In this document: positions 20,799-30,019 of the stretch, piece after piece | Position numbering within the stretch: position 1 is the stretch's first letter | How the letters are laid out: each line of letters opens with the position of its first letter | Origin: Corticimicrobacter populi | GTDB lineage: Bacteria; Pseudomonadota; Gammaproteobacteria; Burkholderiales; Burkholderiaceae_B | Length of the DNA: 64,000 nucleotides | NCBI RefSeq assembly: GCF_003123725.1 | Contig: NZ_QETA01000002.1 | Location: 434,001 to 498,000, forward strand | Reading direction: 5' to 3' | Notes under the pieces: model-generated | Seen by the model: the letters and a program-made list of their open reading frames with translations, nothing else | Databases searched by the model: none | Told to the model about the DNA's origin: nothing | Position numbers and translations under genes: made by a program

Positions 20799-21437
20799 TC
20801 AGGCCGTTGCCAGTTGATGGGCAAATGCTTGCGGGTTCGTATACGCTTCGCTGGTATCGATGGTGTACAACTGGTTGTCCATGTTGACGGCCAGGGAGGG
20901 CACGCCACGCGCACCCAGTTGCTGCATCAATGAGCGGGCCTGTTCGACACGCGCCAGATTGTGTGCCTGCAAGTTTTCATCTGATGCTGTAAGCAATGTC
21001 GCTGCGGTACCGAGGCCCTGCGCCTGCAGCACGGTGACCAATACGTCTGTGCGAGTCGTGTCCAGACCGTCGATGTAACGTGTCTGCTGAATGGCTTGCA
21101 GGGCATCCAGCTCGCGCTCTGGCTGCGCAAGATGCACAGCGGTCAGCGCCAGGGTGGCGGGACCGCTGTCAAAACGCAGGCCGGCCGTTTCCAGGATCTG
21201 GCTGCGGTAGCGCTCCGTGAAGCGCTGACCGGTCAGACTTGCGATGCGCTGATCGTTGCGCCATGCGTAGGTCGCGAATTCGCTGTCCATCGGACGTGCT
21301 CCCGCCCCGGAAAACAGCCCGCTGGGATGCATCTGCAGCGTGATGCCCGTTTGGGCTTGCAAAGCCTGCAAGGCGGGCAATGCGCCGTAGCACCAGCCGC
21401 AGAGTGGGTCGTAGATGTAGTGGATGGTTCTGGACAT
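20799..21437 (-). CDS. DsbA-family (FrnE-like) thioredoxin-fold protein
   Basis: The 212-residue protein begins with YIYDPLCGWCYGA, a CxxC thioredoxin active site followed by the helical insertion of the DsbA/FrnE group, and ends with the cis-proline motif RGVPSLAV. It has no signal peptide, so it probably works in the cytoplasm as a thiol oxidoreductase or isomerase. AGGAAG lies six bases before the chosen ATG. An earlier in-frame ATG would add an unrelated hydrophobic stretch. It is the first gene of a two-gene unit divergent from a LysR regulator. Confidence 0.85.
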   Translation of the reverse strand: MSRTIHYIYDPLCGWCYGALPALQALQAQTGITLQMHPSGLFSGAGARPMDSEFATYAWRNDQRIASLTGQRFTERYRSQILETAGLRFDSGPATLALTAVHLAQPERELDALQAIQQTRYIDGLDTTRTDVLVTVLQAQGLGTAATLLTASDENLQAHNLARVEQARSLMQQLGARGVPSLAVNMDNQLYTIDTSEAYTNPQAFAHQLATA

Positions 21438-21521
21438 GTTCCGCTTCCTGATGGGTTCGTGATGTGGACATATTAAGGATGGATGCTTGAGATAAAAATA
21501 TAGGTGTATTAAATTCAATGT

Positions 21522-22451
21522 ATGTCAAAAGCAAACATTGATGGCAAAGCAGGACTCGGCGATCTGGCCAATCTCAAGCGACTGGCCTATTTCGCGGCGG
21601 TCGTCGAAACCGGCTCGTTCACGGCGGCAGCCGATCGCCTGGGCATCACCAAGGCCGTGGTCAGCCAGCAGGTGGCTCGACTGGAGCGCGAGTTCAGGGC
21701 TGCGCTGCTGACACGCACCACGCGCAAAGTGCAGCCGACCGAGGCCGGGCAGGCTTTTTACCAGCGCTGTGCCCGGATCCTGCGCGAGGCGGGCGAAGCA
21801 TTCGATGAGCTGGGTGAGGTGGCAGCAGAGCCATCCGGTACGCTGCGTCTCACGTCGCCGCTCGACTATGGCATCACGGCTGTGGTGCCGGCAATTGCAG
21901 AGTATGTGCGCCGTTTCCCTCAGTGCAAGGTTGATGCGGTACTCAGTGATCAGTCGCTGGATCTGGTGTCCGGGCAGATCGAGGTGGCGATTCGGGTGGG
22001 CTGGTTGAAGGAGCAACACCTGCAGGCGCGCCGGATCGGCAGTTTCCGACAACTGCTGGTGGCGGCTCCGGGCTGGCAGGCACGCGTTGCCCGAGTGCGT
22101 GATCCGGCCGGGCTGGAGGCATTGCCTTTCGTTGCCAACACGCTGTTGCGCGAGCCGGCACGCTGGTCGTTCGCCGGTCCGCAAGGTGCCGAATGCAGTG
22201 TATCGATGCAGGCCGTGATTTCTCTGGATGCCACGCTGGCCGTGGTAGAGGCGGTACGTCAGGGGGTGGGGCTGTCTGTACTGCCCGATTTTGCGATTCG
22301 CGATGATCTGGCTGCGGGGCGTCTGATCCAGGTGTTGCCCGAATGGAGGCTACCCGATGGCGGGATCCACGCCGTGTTCCCGTCCGCTCGTTTTCGCCCG
22401 GCCAAGGTGCGGGCTTTTGTCGACTTGCTGGTAGAGCGGCAACGCGGTTGA
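21522..22451 (+). CDS. LysR-family transcriptional regulator
   Basis: The N-terminal winged helix-turn-helix (residues 18-75: [33 protein letters not shown]) is followed by the LysR substrate-binding domain to residue 309. It is divergent from the DsbA-like/metallo-beta-lactamase-fold pair with an 84-base spacer, the usual arrangement for a LysR regulator acting on its neighbour. The inducer cannot be told from sequence. Confidence 0.92.
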   Translation: MSKANIDGKAGLGDLANLKRLAYFAAVVETGSFTAAADRLGITKAVVSQQVARLEREFRAALLTRTTRKVQPTEAGQAFYQRCARILREAGEAFDELGEVAAEPSGTLRLTSPLDYGITAVVPAIAEYVRRFPQCKVDAVLSDQSLDLVSGQIEVAIRVGWLKEQHLQARRIGSFRQLLVAAPGWQARVARVRDPAGLEALPFVANTLLREPARWSFAGPQGAECSVSMQAVISLDATLAVVEAVRQGVGLSVLPDFAIRDDLAAGRLIQVLPEWRLPDGGIHAVFPSARFRPAKVRAFVDLLVERQRG

Positions 22452-22806
22452 CTCTGAGCGCGCATCCTCACGCACCCTCAGAATAATGTCCCGATATATT
22501 GAGCACAGTGATCGCCTTTTTGCTAAGACAATAGTCTGAGAAATATATTTTTCCTATTTTAACGATAGGTACGGGTTACTACTTAGTATATTTCAATAGT
22601 GTTTTCATGAAAGACTTATTTTTTGTAGGGCTGAATTTCTGAGAATGTTGATCGGAATCAATAAATACTGTGTCAATAAAGATTCTGCGTTGATATGCTT
22701 TGCACCGTTGTGAAGCATTTGATTACGACGGGTGCATAATTTTTGCAGAATGTCCTGATCAGTGCTTGCCTTTATATCACGAATGAAATTTTCATAGGAG
22801 AAGGTA
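22452..22806. other. AT-rich regulatory interval upstream of the Tad locus
   Basis: These 355 bases hold no convincing gene. They are markedly AT-richer than the flanks and contain a perfect FNR-type palindrome at 22648-22661. The Shine-Dalgarno AGGAGAAGG of flp is at the right end. No clear -35/-10 pair was fixed. Confidence 0.7.
22648..22661 (+). promoter_or_regulatory. FNR/ANR box upstream of flp
   Basis: TTGAT-CGGA-ATCAA matches the FNR consensus TTGAT-N4-ATCAA at all ten fixed positions. It lies about 146 bases before the flp start codon, inside the AT-rich leader of the Tad locus. Confidence 0.65.
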
Positions 22807-22992
22807 ATGCGCAAACTCTTGAATGCATTGAAGCGTGATGAGCGCGGTGTGTCGGCTCTGGAGTACGCCATTCTGGCCGGGGTGATCGTGGCGGCGGTGG
22901 TGGCAGGTGTGGGGATGTTTGGCGAAAAGATTGAAGCTGGTTTCAAAAATCTCGGCGATCAGGTTGATACTGCTACTCAACCCAAGAAGTAA
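22807..22992 (+). CDS. flp: Flp-family type IVb pilin
   Basis: This is the major subunit of the Tad pilus. The 61-residue precursor has a short basic leader, the prepilin cleavage site RG-VSALEYA with Glu at +5 and Tyr at +6, and a single hydrophobic helix (about 18-40), all diagnostic of Flp. AGGAG lies close before the ATG. It is the only flp gene in the locus. The prepilin peptidase follows after about 20 bases. Confidence 0.95.
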   Translation: MRKLLNALKRDERGVSALEYAILAGVIVAAVVAGVGMFGEKIEAGFKNLGDQVDTATQPKK

Positions 22993-23013
22993 GTCTGTGG
23001 CTTGAGTGGGAAC

Positions 23014-23502
23014 ATGATAGCGGCTGTCCTGGCAGGATGCGCGCTGTCCCTGTTGCTCTTGCTGGCACGTACTGATCTGCGGCAGCGGCGTCTGCCCAAT
23101 GTCCTGGTACTGACTTATGCCGCATTTTTCCTGCCCTGGGCCTGGCTGCATGGCTTGAGTTGGGCACAGGCGGGACTGCATCTGATGGTGGGGGTGGTTG
23201 GCTTTTTGGTACTGCTTCTGCTGTTTGCTGTCCGTTGCATGGGGGGTGGGGATGTCAAGCTGGGCGCTGCCGTGCTCTTCTGGGCGGGGCCGCTCAAGAT
23301 GTTGCCCGTCATTGCCGTCGTCGCGTGGACAGGCGCATTGATCGGTATTCTGGGCTGGCTGTGCGATCGCTACGCAGCCTTGTATATGAAAAATGGCAGA
23401 TCACTGGCCGGCAAGTGTGTGCTGCATGCATTGTCGGCTCGGCGCGGCGTCCCCTACGGGGTGGCGCTGGCAGCGGGCGGCCTGTGCGCACTCTGGTCTT
23501 GA
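23014..23502 (+). CDS. cpaA: Prepilin peptidase CpaA/TadV
   Basis: This type IV prepilin peptidase (A24 family) processes Flp, TadE and TadF. The 162 residues contain five or so membrane segments and both aspartates of the GxGD class: D21 in ARTDLRQRRLPN and the second in CMGGGDVKLGA. A TTG at 23002 is in frame, but the ATG at 23014 begins directly at the first membrane segment and is preferred. It lacks the long N-terminal methylase domain of PilD, as expected for Tad systems. Confidence 0.9.
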   Translation: MIAAVLAGCALSLLLLLARTDLRQRRLPNVLVLTYAAFFLPWAWLHGLSWAQAGLHLMVGVVGFLVLLLLFAVRCMGGGDVKLGAAVLFWAGPLKMLPVIAVVAWTGALIGILGWLCDRYAALYMKNGRSLAGKCVLHALSARRGVPYGVALAAGGLCALWS

Positions 23503-23573
23503 CGGGATGCCGACTGCGGTACGTCGGATCCGGATTCTGCAATGGAGGATGCGATGCGTGGAGATAATCTTCT

Positions 23574-24491
23574 ATGTCATCGGTGCTGAAGTTCGCCCTG
23601 ATTCTGCTGGCGGCAGCCATGCTGGCCGTGATGGGACGGATGTGGTTCATCAACAGTAGCCAGCCTGTCGCCGTCGAAGCGCCTGATGTGTCGGTATTGA
23701 TTGCGGCGGCCGATCTGCCGGCTGGCCTGCTGTTGCGCGACAGTGATTTTGCCTGGCAGGCCTATCCGCGTTCGCGCATTCCTTCTGGAGCCCTGGTGCA
23801 GGGCAGTACCGAAGCTGATTTGAGAGGGGCTTTGCTGCGTCATCGCGTGGCAGCAGATCGCGTGCTGCTGGTCAGCGATGTGATCCGTGCCGATACGCCG
23901 GGTTTTCTGGCGGCGGCGCTCAAGCCGGGCATGCGGGCGGTATCCGTGCCGGTGGATGATGTGTCCGGCAATGCCGGTCTGATTCAGCCGGGCGATTATG
24001 TGGACATGATCCTGACACAGAGCCTGACTCGTGGTGATGCTGAACGGCGGGGCCAGCGCCAGGTGGTCAGTGAAACCGTGGTCGAGCACGCCCGCATTAT
24101 TGCGGTGGGGTCGAGTTTTCAGCGCCAGTCCGACGGCAACCAGCCGATCCGGGCCCGTACCGTGACCATTGAGGTGGCTCCGCGCGCGGCCGAGGCTGTC
24201 ACCGTGGCCGCCCAACTGGGCAGCCTGTCAATGGCGCTGCGCAGTTTTGCCATCGAAGATCGCACGGTCGTACCGGAGGGAACTGCGGGGAGCGATGCGG
24301 CCGTGGTGGCCTGGGAGGCTGTGACCGGACCCGTGCCGGAGGGGCCGGTCTGGGGCGGAGATGTCTCCAGGGCTCTGGGCAGCCAGGATGAGGAAACCAG
24401 TGCTGTAGCGCTGTCTGCCGTACCACGCCGAGTGGTGATTATGCGCGGCAACCAGATACAGGAACAGGAGCTGGGCATTTCTGCCCGTTGA
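23574..24491 (+). CDS. cpaB: Flp pilus assembly protein CpaB/RcpC
   Basis: The 305-residue protein has an N-terminal membrane anchor (residues 5-22) followed by a SAF domain (VLIAAADLPAGLLLRDSDFAW) and a RcpC/CpaB C-terminal region with the motif MRAVSVPVDDVSGNAGLIQPGDYVDMIL. CpaB works in the periplasm with the RcpA secretin. Its stop is six bases before the secretin start. Confidence 0.92.
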   Translation: MSSVLKFALILLAAAMLAVMGRMWFINSSQPVAVEAPDVSVLIAAADLPAGLLLRDSDFAWQAYPRSRIPSGALVQGSTEADLRGALLRHRVAADRVLLVSDVIRADTPGFLAAALKPGMRAVSVPVDDVSGNAGLIQPGDYVDMILTQSLTRGDAERRGQRQVVSETVVEHARIIAVGSSFQRQSDGNQPIRARTVTIEVAPRAAEAVTVAAQLGSLSMALRSFAIEDRTVVPEGTAGSDAAVVAWEAVTGPVPEGPVWGGDVSRALGSQDEETSAVALSAVPRRVVIMRGNQIQEQELGISAR

Positions 24492-24497
24492 ACTGCG

Positions 24498-25871
24498 ATG
24501 GGAACAATGATGACCTTCAGGGGATATGCGGCGGCGAGCAGTCTGCTCACTGCTGCGGCAGCATTGGCGTGGCCGGTTCCGGTGCAGGCGCGTGCCGAAA
24601 CGGCCGTGTCCGTTGGCGATAGTCAGTTGCTGCAGGTCGCGGGTGATATTGCCACGGTATTCGTGGCGGATCCCGAGATCGCCGATGTGCAGGTGCCCGG
24701 CCCGGGGGCGGTGCTGGTGCTGGGCCGCAAGGCGGGTACCACGGCGCTGTATGTGCTGGATGCCGGTGGCCGCCGGTTGGCGGAGCGTCGCATTGTCGTG
24801 CGCCACAATGTAGATGAACTGCAGGGGATTTTGCGCCAGCGCTTTCCTGCGCTACGGCTGACGTTGGAGTCTGCGCCGGGCTCCATGATGGTCAAGGGTA
24901 GCGTGCCGGATGCCGAGACGGCCGAGGCTATTGCCCGTACGGTCCAGCCCTACCTGGGTGAGAAGGAGCAGGTGATCAACCGGGTGGCGATCAGCAGTCC
25001 GACCCAGGTCTACCTGCAGGTGCGGGTGACCGAAGTATCCAAGTCGGTCACGCAAAAGCTGGGGGTGAACTGGCAGGCACTGGCCACGCCGGGACGCTTT
25101 ACCTGGGGGCTGATCAATGGTCGCGACTTTTTGCAGGACGTCGATGGCGTGCCGACCTACATGATGGCGGCAGATGGCAGCTATTCGTTCCTGGGCGGTT
25201 ATTCCAAGAATGGCAATTCGGTGCAGGCGATGATTGATGCGCTGGACAAGGAAGGGCTGGTCAGCGTGTTGGCCGAACCCAACCTGACGGCCGTGTCGGG
25301 CCAGACGGCCAGTTTTCTGGCCGGCGGTGAATTTCCTGTACCGGTCAAGCAGGACAAGGACACCATGACAGTCGAGTTCAAGCCCTTTGGCGTGGCGCTG
25401 GATTTTACGCCGACGGTGCTGTCCGATGACCGCATCAGCATCAAGGTGCGCCCGGAAATCAGTGAAATCGATCCCAACAGCAGCATTGTCATGGACGGTC
25501 TGTCCATTCCGGGTCTGACGGTACGGCGCGTCGAGACAACGGTCGAGATGGCCAGCGGCCAGAGTTTCGCCATCGGCGGCCTGCTGCAGAACAATGTGCG
25601 CGACGTGCTCAGCAAGGTGCCTGGGCTGGGATCGTTGCCGATACTGGGCAAGCTTTTTTCCTCGTCGGAATACCAGAACAACAAGACCGAGCTGGTGGTG
25701 ATTGTGACCCCATACCTGGTGCGGCCGACCGGTCCCGATCAGTTGACCACGCCGCTGGCCAGCATGCGGGCCAATACGGATATCGAATATGTGTTGCAGG
25801 AGCGGATCGGTTTCGATCCCCTGTCCGGGACAGTGCCGCGCCTGACGGGCTCTGCAGGTTTCGTCTATTGA
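24498..25871 (+). CDS. cpaC: Tad secretin RcpA/CpaC
   Basis: This is the outer-membrane channel of the Tad pilus. The 457-residue precursor has a signal peptide (cleavage near VQARA), an N-terminal BON/T2SS-type domain (ATVFVADPEIADVQVPGPGAVLVLGRKAGTT) and the secretin core from about 230 to 420. The core ends in the family pattern LGSLPILGKLFSSSEYQNNKTELVVIVTPYLV. In-frame ATGs at 24507 and 24510 are alternatives. Confidence 0.94.
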   Translation: MGTMMTFRGYAAASSLLTAAAALAWPVPVQARAETAVSVGDSQLLQVAGDIATVFVADPEIADVQVPGPGAVLVLGRKAGTTALYVLDAGGRRLAERRIVVRHNVDELQGILRQRFPALRLTLESAPGSMMVKGSVPDAETAEAIARTVQPYLGEKEQVINRVAISSPTQVYLQVRVTEVSKSVTQKLGVNWQALATPGRFTWGLINGRDFLQDVDGVPTYMMAADGSYSFLGGYSKNGNSVQAMIDALDKEGLVSVLAEPNLTAVSGQTASFLAGGEFPVPVKQDKDTMTVEFKPFGVALDFTPTVLSDDRISIKVRPEISEIDPNSSIVMDGLSIPGLTVRRVETTVEMASGQSFAIGGLLQNNVRDVLSKVPGLGSLPILGKLFSSSEYQNNKTELVVIVTPYLVRPTGPDQLTTPLASMRANTDIEYVLQERIGFDPLSGTVPRLTGSAGFVY

Positions 25872-25874
25872 GGC

Positions 25875-26303
25875 ATGGGAGCGAATCGCATCATGAATCT
25901 GACAATGAACATGGCACGACGTGGCGTGCCGATTCTTTTCGGCGCATCGCTCCTGCTGCTGGCCGGCTGCACTTTTCCTGAACGGGACTATGGCTTCATG
26001 CCGGACAACCGGGTGATCCGGGTCGAACAAGGGGCGCAGGGCTGGAAGGCCAGTCCTCCTGACTGTGAATTGCTGTATCCGGCCCGTCGCCGGCTGGCAC
26101 ACGACGACCGGCCGCAGGTTGCATTCGGCTGTGCGACTTATACCAATCTGGCAGCCAGTGTGGCACGTCCGCAGGATCTGGTGCAGCCGGCCGAATACGG
26201 CGGTGCTCAGACCGATGCTGCCACGCTGGCGGTGCAGCGTTATCGCGAGAACGAGGTGGAACCGTTGCGCGAAACCGATTCCATGTCCAAGACCGGCAAC
26301 TAG
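25875..26303 (+). CDS. cpaD: CpaD-like pilus assembly lipoprotein
   Basis: The 142-residue protein has a lipobox, LLLLAG-C, and the CpaD-family stretch FGCATYTNLAASVARPQDLVQP near residue 84. CpaD is an outer-membrane lipoprotein that supports the Tad secretin. In-frame ATGs at 25893 and 25905 could shorten the leader. The position between secretin and CpaE is that of cpaD in Caulobacter-type loci. It is shorter than the Caulobacter protein. Confidence 0.8.
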   Translation: MGANRIMNLTMNMARRGVPILFGASLLLLAGCTFPERDYGFMPDNRVIRVEQGAQGWKASPPDCELLYPARRRLAHDDRPQVAFGCATYTNLAASVARPQDLVQPAEYGGAQTDAATLAVQRYRENEVEPLRETDSMSKTGN

Positions 26304-26321
26304 ACACGAGGGAGAGCGGAC

Positions 26322-27530
26322 ATGGCAGGGTTGGTAGACAAGGACCGGGATGATCTGCGTAATATCACGTTTGCCGCATTCGTCAAGGATGCCGACAGCG
26401 AAGAGGAACTGGGACGTTATCTCAAGACCGGTACGCTGACCGATACCCGCGTGGGTCGAGGCGATATCGATGCCGCCATCGCCTGGTTGCAGAAGGCGGG
26501 ACGTTCGCCTCAGCGCCTGCTGGTTGATATCGCCGGATCGAGTGCGCCACTGGATGAGCTTGACCGATTGGCCAACGCCTGCGAACCATCGGTGCAGGTC
26601 TATGTGGTGGGGGATCGCAATGATGTCGGTCTTTACCGCAATCTGCTGATGCGTGGCGTGCAGGATTATCTGGTCAAGCCGCTCAATGCCGAGTTGCTGC
26701 GCCGTGCCCTTGATGACAGTGACAGCGGGGCCGTGCGCAAAGGGCGACATGGCAAGGCGATTGCCGTCATGGGTACGCGTGGCGGCGTAGGTGCGACCTC
26801 GATTGCGGCCCATCTGGCCCGTGACCTGGCTGCAGGCGGGGCGCGGCGCCGGGTTGTCTATATGGATCTGAATGCCCATGATGGCTGCGGTGCCAGTCTG
26901 CTGGGCATGGCGGGCGGCAACGCCCTGGCCGAAGTGATCGGCAATGTCAGCCGCCTGGATCCCCAGTACCTGGAGCGGACCCTGGCGACGACGGACAACC
27001 GACTATATGTACTGGCTTCGGAACTGGCCTATGCCGATGAGTTCGTGCCGGCTCCTGGTGTGCTGGGTGATGTGCTGGATACACTGTGCCAGTATTTCCA
27101 CTATGTCGTGATCGATGTGCCATCCTGCGGTAGCGCATTGGCCAACGAGGCCATTGCGCACGCCGGCCTGGCCTGTGTAGTGGCAGACCTGTCGGTGCAT
27201 TCGGCGCGGACGCTGGTGAGGATGGTGCGTCACATCGAGGCGCGACCGCATCCGCCAACCGTCTACAGCGTGCTCAATCAAACCCAGCCTTCCCTGCAGG
27301 GGCGTGTTTTGCCCAAGGATTTCCTGGCAGCGGTTGAACTGCCGGTACAGGTGCAGATTGGTTATGACCCGAAAACCACGGCATTGGCCGAAAACCTGGG
27401 TGAGCCGCTGGCCGGGCAGGGGCCGTTTGCCGCAGGCGTGCGTACATTGTCCAGCCTGGTGACAGGCGAGGCGGTGCGTCAGGCCAAGACGGTCTGGTGG
27501 CAGCGTGTGCTGCACAGGGGGCCGGTATGA
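26322..27530 (+). CDS. cpaE: Tad locus ATPase CpaE/TadZ
   Basis: This polar localisation factor of the Tad system has a receiver-like N-terminal domain (residues 15-130, VQDYLVKPLNAE) and a ParA/MinD-like ATPase domain from 145. The Walker A is deviant: TRGGVGATS at 152-160, where the two lysines of the KGGxGK signature are Arg and Ala. It is followed by VVYMDLNAHDG. TadZ/CpaE proteins commonly vary here. The stop overlaps the tadA start by four bases. Confidence 0.9.
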   Translation: MAGLVDKDRDDLRNITFAAFVKDADSEEELGRYLKTGTLTDTRVGRGDIDAAIAWLQKAGRSPQRLLVDIAGSSAPLDELDRLANACEPSVQVYVVGDRNDVGLYRNLLMRGVQDYLVKPLNAELLRRALDDSDSGAVRKGRHGKAIAVMGTRGGVGATSIAAHLARDLAAGGARRRVVYMDLNAHDGCGASLLGMAGGNALAEVIGNVSRLDPQYLERTLATTDNRLYVLASELAYADEFVPAPGVLGDVLDTLCQYFHYVVIDVPSCGSALANEAIAHAGLACVVADLSVHSARTLVRMVRHIEARPHPPTVYSVLNQTQPSLQGRVLPKDFLAAVELPVQVQIGYDPKTTALAENLGEPLAGQGPFAAGVRTLSSLVTGEAVRQAKTVWWQRVLHRGPV

Positions 27531-29035
27531 GTTTTGGACGCAAACCTGTTATTGCTCCGGCTGAGCCACAGTCGCCGAATGTGGCAATGCCTGTTTCTCC
27601 GGCTACAGTACCCGTGCCGGCCGTCGGGGAGGTGACATCTGTTGCTGCCCCCATGCCGGTGTCTGTATCTGTCGCATCGCCCAGGCAGGTCGAGGCAGGG
27701 CGGCCGCCTGCTGCCCAGATATCCGCCCAGCCTGTGGCGGCTGTGCGCAGCCGTCCCCGGCAGACGGACGCCAATGTCGTGCGTTCCGAATACTATGCCC
27801 GTATCCGCCAGGCAGTATTTGCCACGATCGATGTCTCGGCCGCCCTGAATCGGACGCGTGACGAGGTGGCGCTCGAGGTCGATACCATCATTGCCGAGTC
27901 GGTACTGGCCGAAAATCTGCCCGTCACCCAGTCCGAGCAGCGTCTGATGGGGCGCGAGATACTGAACGACATGTTTGGCGTCGGCCCGATCGAGCCGCTG
28001 CTGCAGGATGATACCGTGTCCGACATCATGGTCAACGGGCCGGACCAGATCTATGTGGAACGTTTCGGCAAGCTGGAACTGACCTCTCTCAAGTTTCGCG
28101 ACAATGCTCATGTCATCAATGTGGCACAGCGCATTGCCTCCTCGGTTGGTCGGCGCGTGGATGAAAGCAGCCCGATGGTGGATGCCCGGCTGGCCGATGG
28201 CAGTCGCGTCAATGTGATCCTGCCGCCACTGGCCATCGATGGGGCCTCGATCTCGATCCGCAAGTTTTCGCGCAAGGATCTGACCCTGCAGCGTCTGGCT
28301 GCGCGCGGCAGCATGTCGCCGAGCATGGCCCGTGTGCTCGAAATTGCCGGTGCCTGCCGGCTCAACATCATCGTCTCGGGCGGGACCGGGTCGGGCAAGA
28401 CCACGTTGCTCAATGCTCTGTCGCGGTTCATTTCGGAAGATGAACGGGTCGTGACCATCGAGGATGCAGCGGAGTTGCAATTGCAGCAACCCCATGTGGT
28501 ACGGCTGGAAACCCGGCCGGCCAATCTGGAGGGGACAGGCGCGATCACGCAGAACGATCTGGTGCGCAATGCTTTGCGGATGCGTCCCGACCGCATCATC
28601 CTGGGTGAAACGCGAGGAGCCGAGGCGCTGGATGTGCTGCAGGCGATGAATACCGGCCATGACGGTTCGATGACGACGCTGCACGCCAACAATCCGCGCG
28701 ACGCCCTGATCCGGCTGGAAAGCATGGTGATGATGGCCAACGGCAACCTGCCGCTCTATTCCATCCGACGCCAGATCGCCAGCGCCGTGAATCTGCTGGT
28801 GCAGGCCGAGCGGATGCGCGATGGGACCCGGCGCGTGACCAGCATCGTCGAGCTGGCCGGCATGGAAGGCGATGTGATCGTGACCCAGGAGCTTTTTCGC
28901 TTCAGTTACGACACCAGTGGTTATGACGATGAGGTCAAGGGATCATACGACAGCAGTGGCATGCGTCCGATCTTTGCCGACCGGGCCCGCTACTACGGGA
29001 TGGAAACTGCGCTGCTGGAGGCGATGCGGCCATGA
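27527..29035 (+). CDS. tadA: Tad secretion ATPase TadA/CpaF
   Basis: TadA is the hexameric motor that powers Flp pilus assembly. After a Pro/Val/Ala-rich N-terminal stretch (1-80) comes the GspE-type ATPase, with Walker A GGTGSGKTT near 285, the Asp box VVTIEDAAEL, Walker B RIILGETRGAEA and the His box TGHDGSMTTLHAN. The ATGA overlap with cpaE fixes the start at 27527. The frame is open upstream to 27497 but those codons belong to cpaE. Confidence 0.96.
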   Translation: MSFGRKPVIAPAEPQSPNVAMPVSPATVPVPAVGEVTSVAAPMPVSVSVASPRQVEAGRPPAAQISAQPVAAVRSRPRQTDANVVRSEYYARIRQAVFATIDVSAALNRTRDEVALEVDTIIAESVLAENLPVTQSEQRLMGREILNDMFGVGPIEPLLQDDTVSDIMVNGPDQIYVERFGKLELTSLKFRDNAHVINVAQRIASSVGRRVDESSPMVDARLADGSRVNVILPPLAIDGASISIRKFSRKDLTLQRLAARGSMSPSMARVLEIAGACRLNIIVSGGTGSGKTTLLNALSRFISEDERVVTIEDAAELQLQQPHVVRLETRPANLEGTGAITQNDLVRNALRMRPDRIILGETRGAEALDVLQAMNTGHDGSMTTLHANNPRDALIRLESMVMMANGNLPLYSIRRQIASAVNLLVQAERMRDGTRRVTSIVELAGMEGDVIVTQELFRFSYDTSGYDDEVKGSYDSSGMRPIFADRARYYGMETALLEAMRP

Positions 29036-30015
29036 GTACTACGGATGTGCTGACACTGTTTGTTTTCATGGCCAGTGTGCTGGCGGGTCTGGCCTTCCTG
29101 GTGCTGGGCGATGCGTTGCGGCAGCGGGCCGGACACCGGATCCGGGCGCGCTTGCGTGCCTCGGTCGGTGTGTCGCGCAATCTGGCGCGCCAGAAAATCC
29201 TGGCCGATCTCGAGCGGGCGCAGAGCGAGGCGCGTCGTCGGCGTCGGCGTCAGGCCATGGGCAGTCTGGGCTATTACCTGAACCGGCTGGACACGGTGGG
29301 GCTGGGCAAGGGGAGCCGCAATGTCCTGCTGGCCATGGGCGCGGCGGCCATGCTGGCTTTGCTGGGGCTGATGCTGGGGATTCTGCCGTTGTCGTGGTGG
29401 TCGTGGCCGCTGGCATTGGGCGGCGTGCCGCTGCTGGCCGGCTGGCTGGCCTATCACAAGATGCTGGAACGGTTCGAACATGGTTTCCTGGGGCAGTTGC
29501 CGGATGCCATGGACATGATTGTGCGCGCCAGTCAGGCGGGGGTGCCGGTCAATCAGTCGATCCGCAATATCGGTGAACATTTCAGTGCGCCCCTGGGGCC
29601 TGAGTTTCGAAAGGTTGGTGACAGCTTGCTGTTGGGTAACGATCTGCAGGAAGTGCTCGACGAAGCGGTGCTGCGTATCGAGCTGCCGGATTTCTCGTTC
29701 TTCTCGGTTTGCCTGTCTCTGCAGCGCGATACCGGCGGTTCGCTGGTCGAGGCGCTGGAAAACCTGGCCGGCGTGATCCGGGCGCGACGCGATCTGCGGC
29801 TCAAGGCCAAAGCGATGACGGCCGAAGGGCGCTTGTCCGGCATGATCCTGGCGGCCTTGCCATTCGTGATTGGGGCCACGCTGTTTGCCTCCAGCCCGGA
29901 CTACATCCGTATCCTGTTCGAGACCGATACCGGTCATAGCTTGCTGGGCGTGGCCGGGGTCATGCTGACAATCGGTGTGTTGTCGATCCGCAAGCTGGCC
30001 AAGCTGGAGGTATAG
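29032..30015 (+). CDS. tadB: Tad platform protein TadB
   Basis: The 327-residue inner-membrane protein has a first segment at 6-26, a basic cytoplasmic stretch (ARRRRRRQ), two segments at about 100-145, the T2SSF domain (LPDAMDMIVRASQAGVPVNQSI) and C-terminal segments. It forms the membrane platform with TadC. It overlaps tadA by four bases (ATGA), which implies translational coupling. Confidence 0.93.
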   Translation: MSTTDVLTLFVFMASVLAGLAFLVLGDALRQRAGHRIRARLRASVGVSRNLARQKILADLERAQSEARRRRRRQAMGSLGYYLNRLDTVGLGKGSRNVLLAMGAAAMLALLGLMLGILPLSWWSWPLALGGVPLLAGWLAYHKMLERFEHGFLGQLPDAMDMIVRASQAGVPVNQSIRNIGEHFSAPLGPEFRKVGDSLLLGNDLQEVLDEAVLRIELPDFSFFSVCLSLQRDTGGSLVEALENLAGVIRARRDLRLKAKAMTAEGRLSGMILAALPFVIGATLFASSPDYIRILFETDTGHSLLGVAGVMLTIGVLSIRKLAKLEV

Positions 30016-30019
30016 CACG

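Noticed and set aside
24852-26879. 675-codon minus-strand frame within the Tad locus
   Set aside because: It lies antisense to the secretin, cpaD and cpaE and has low-complexity His/Arg/Gln-rich content.
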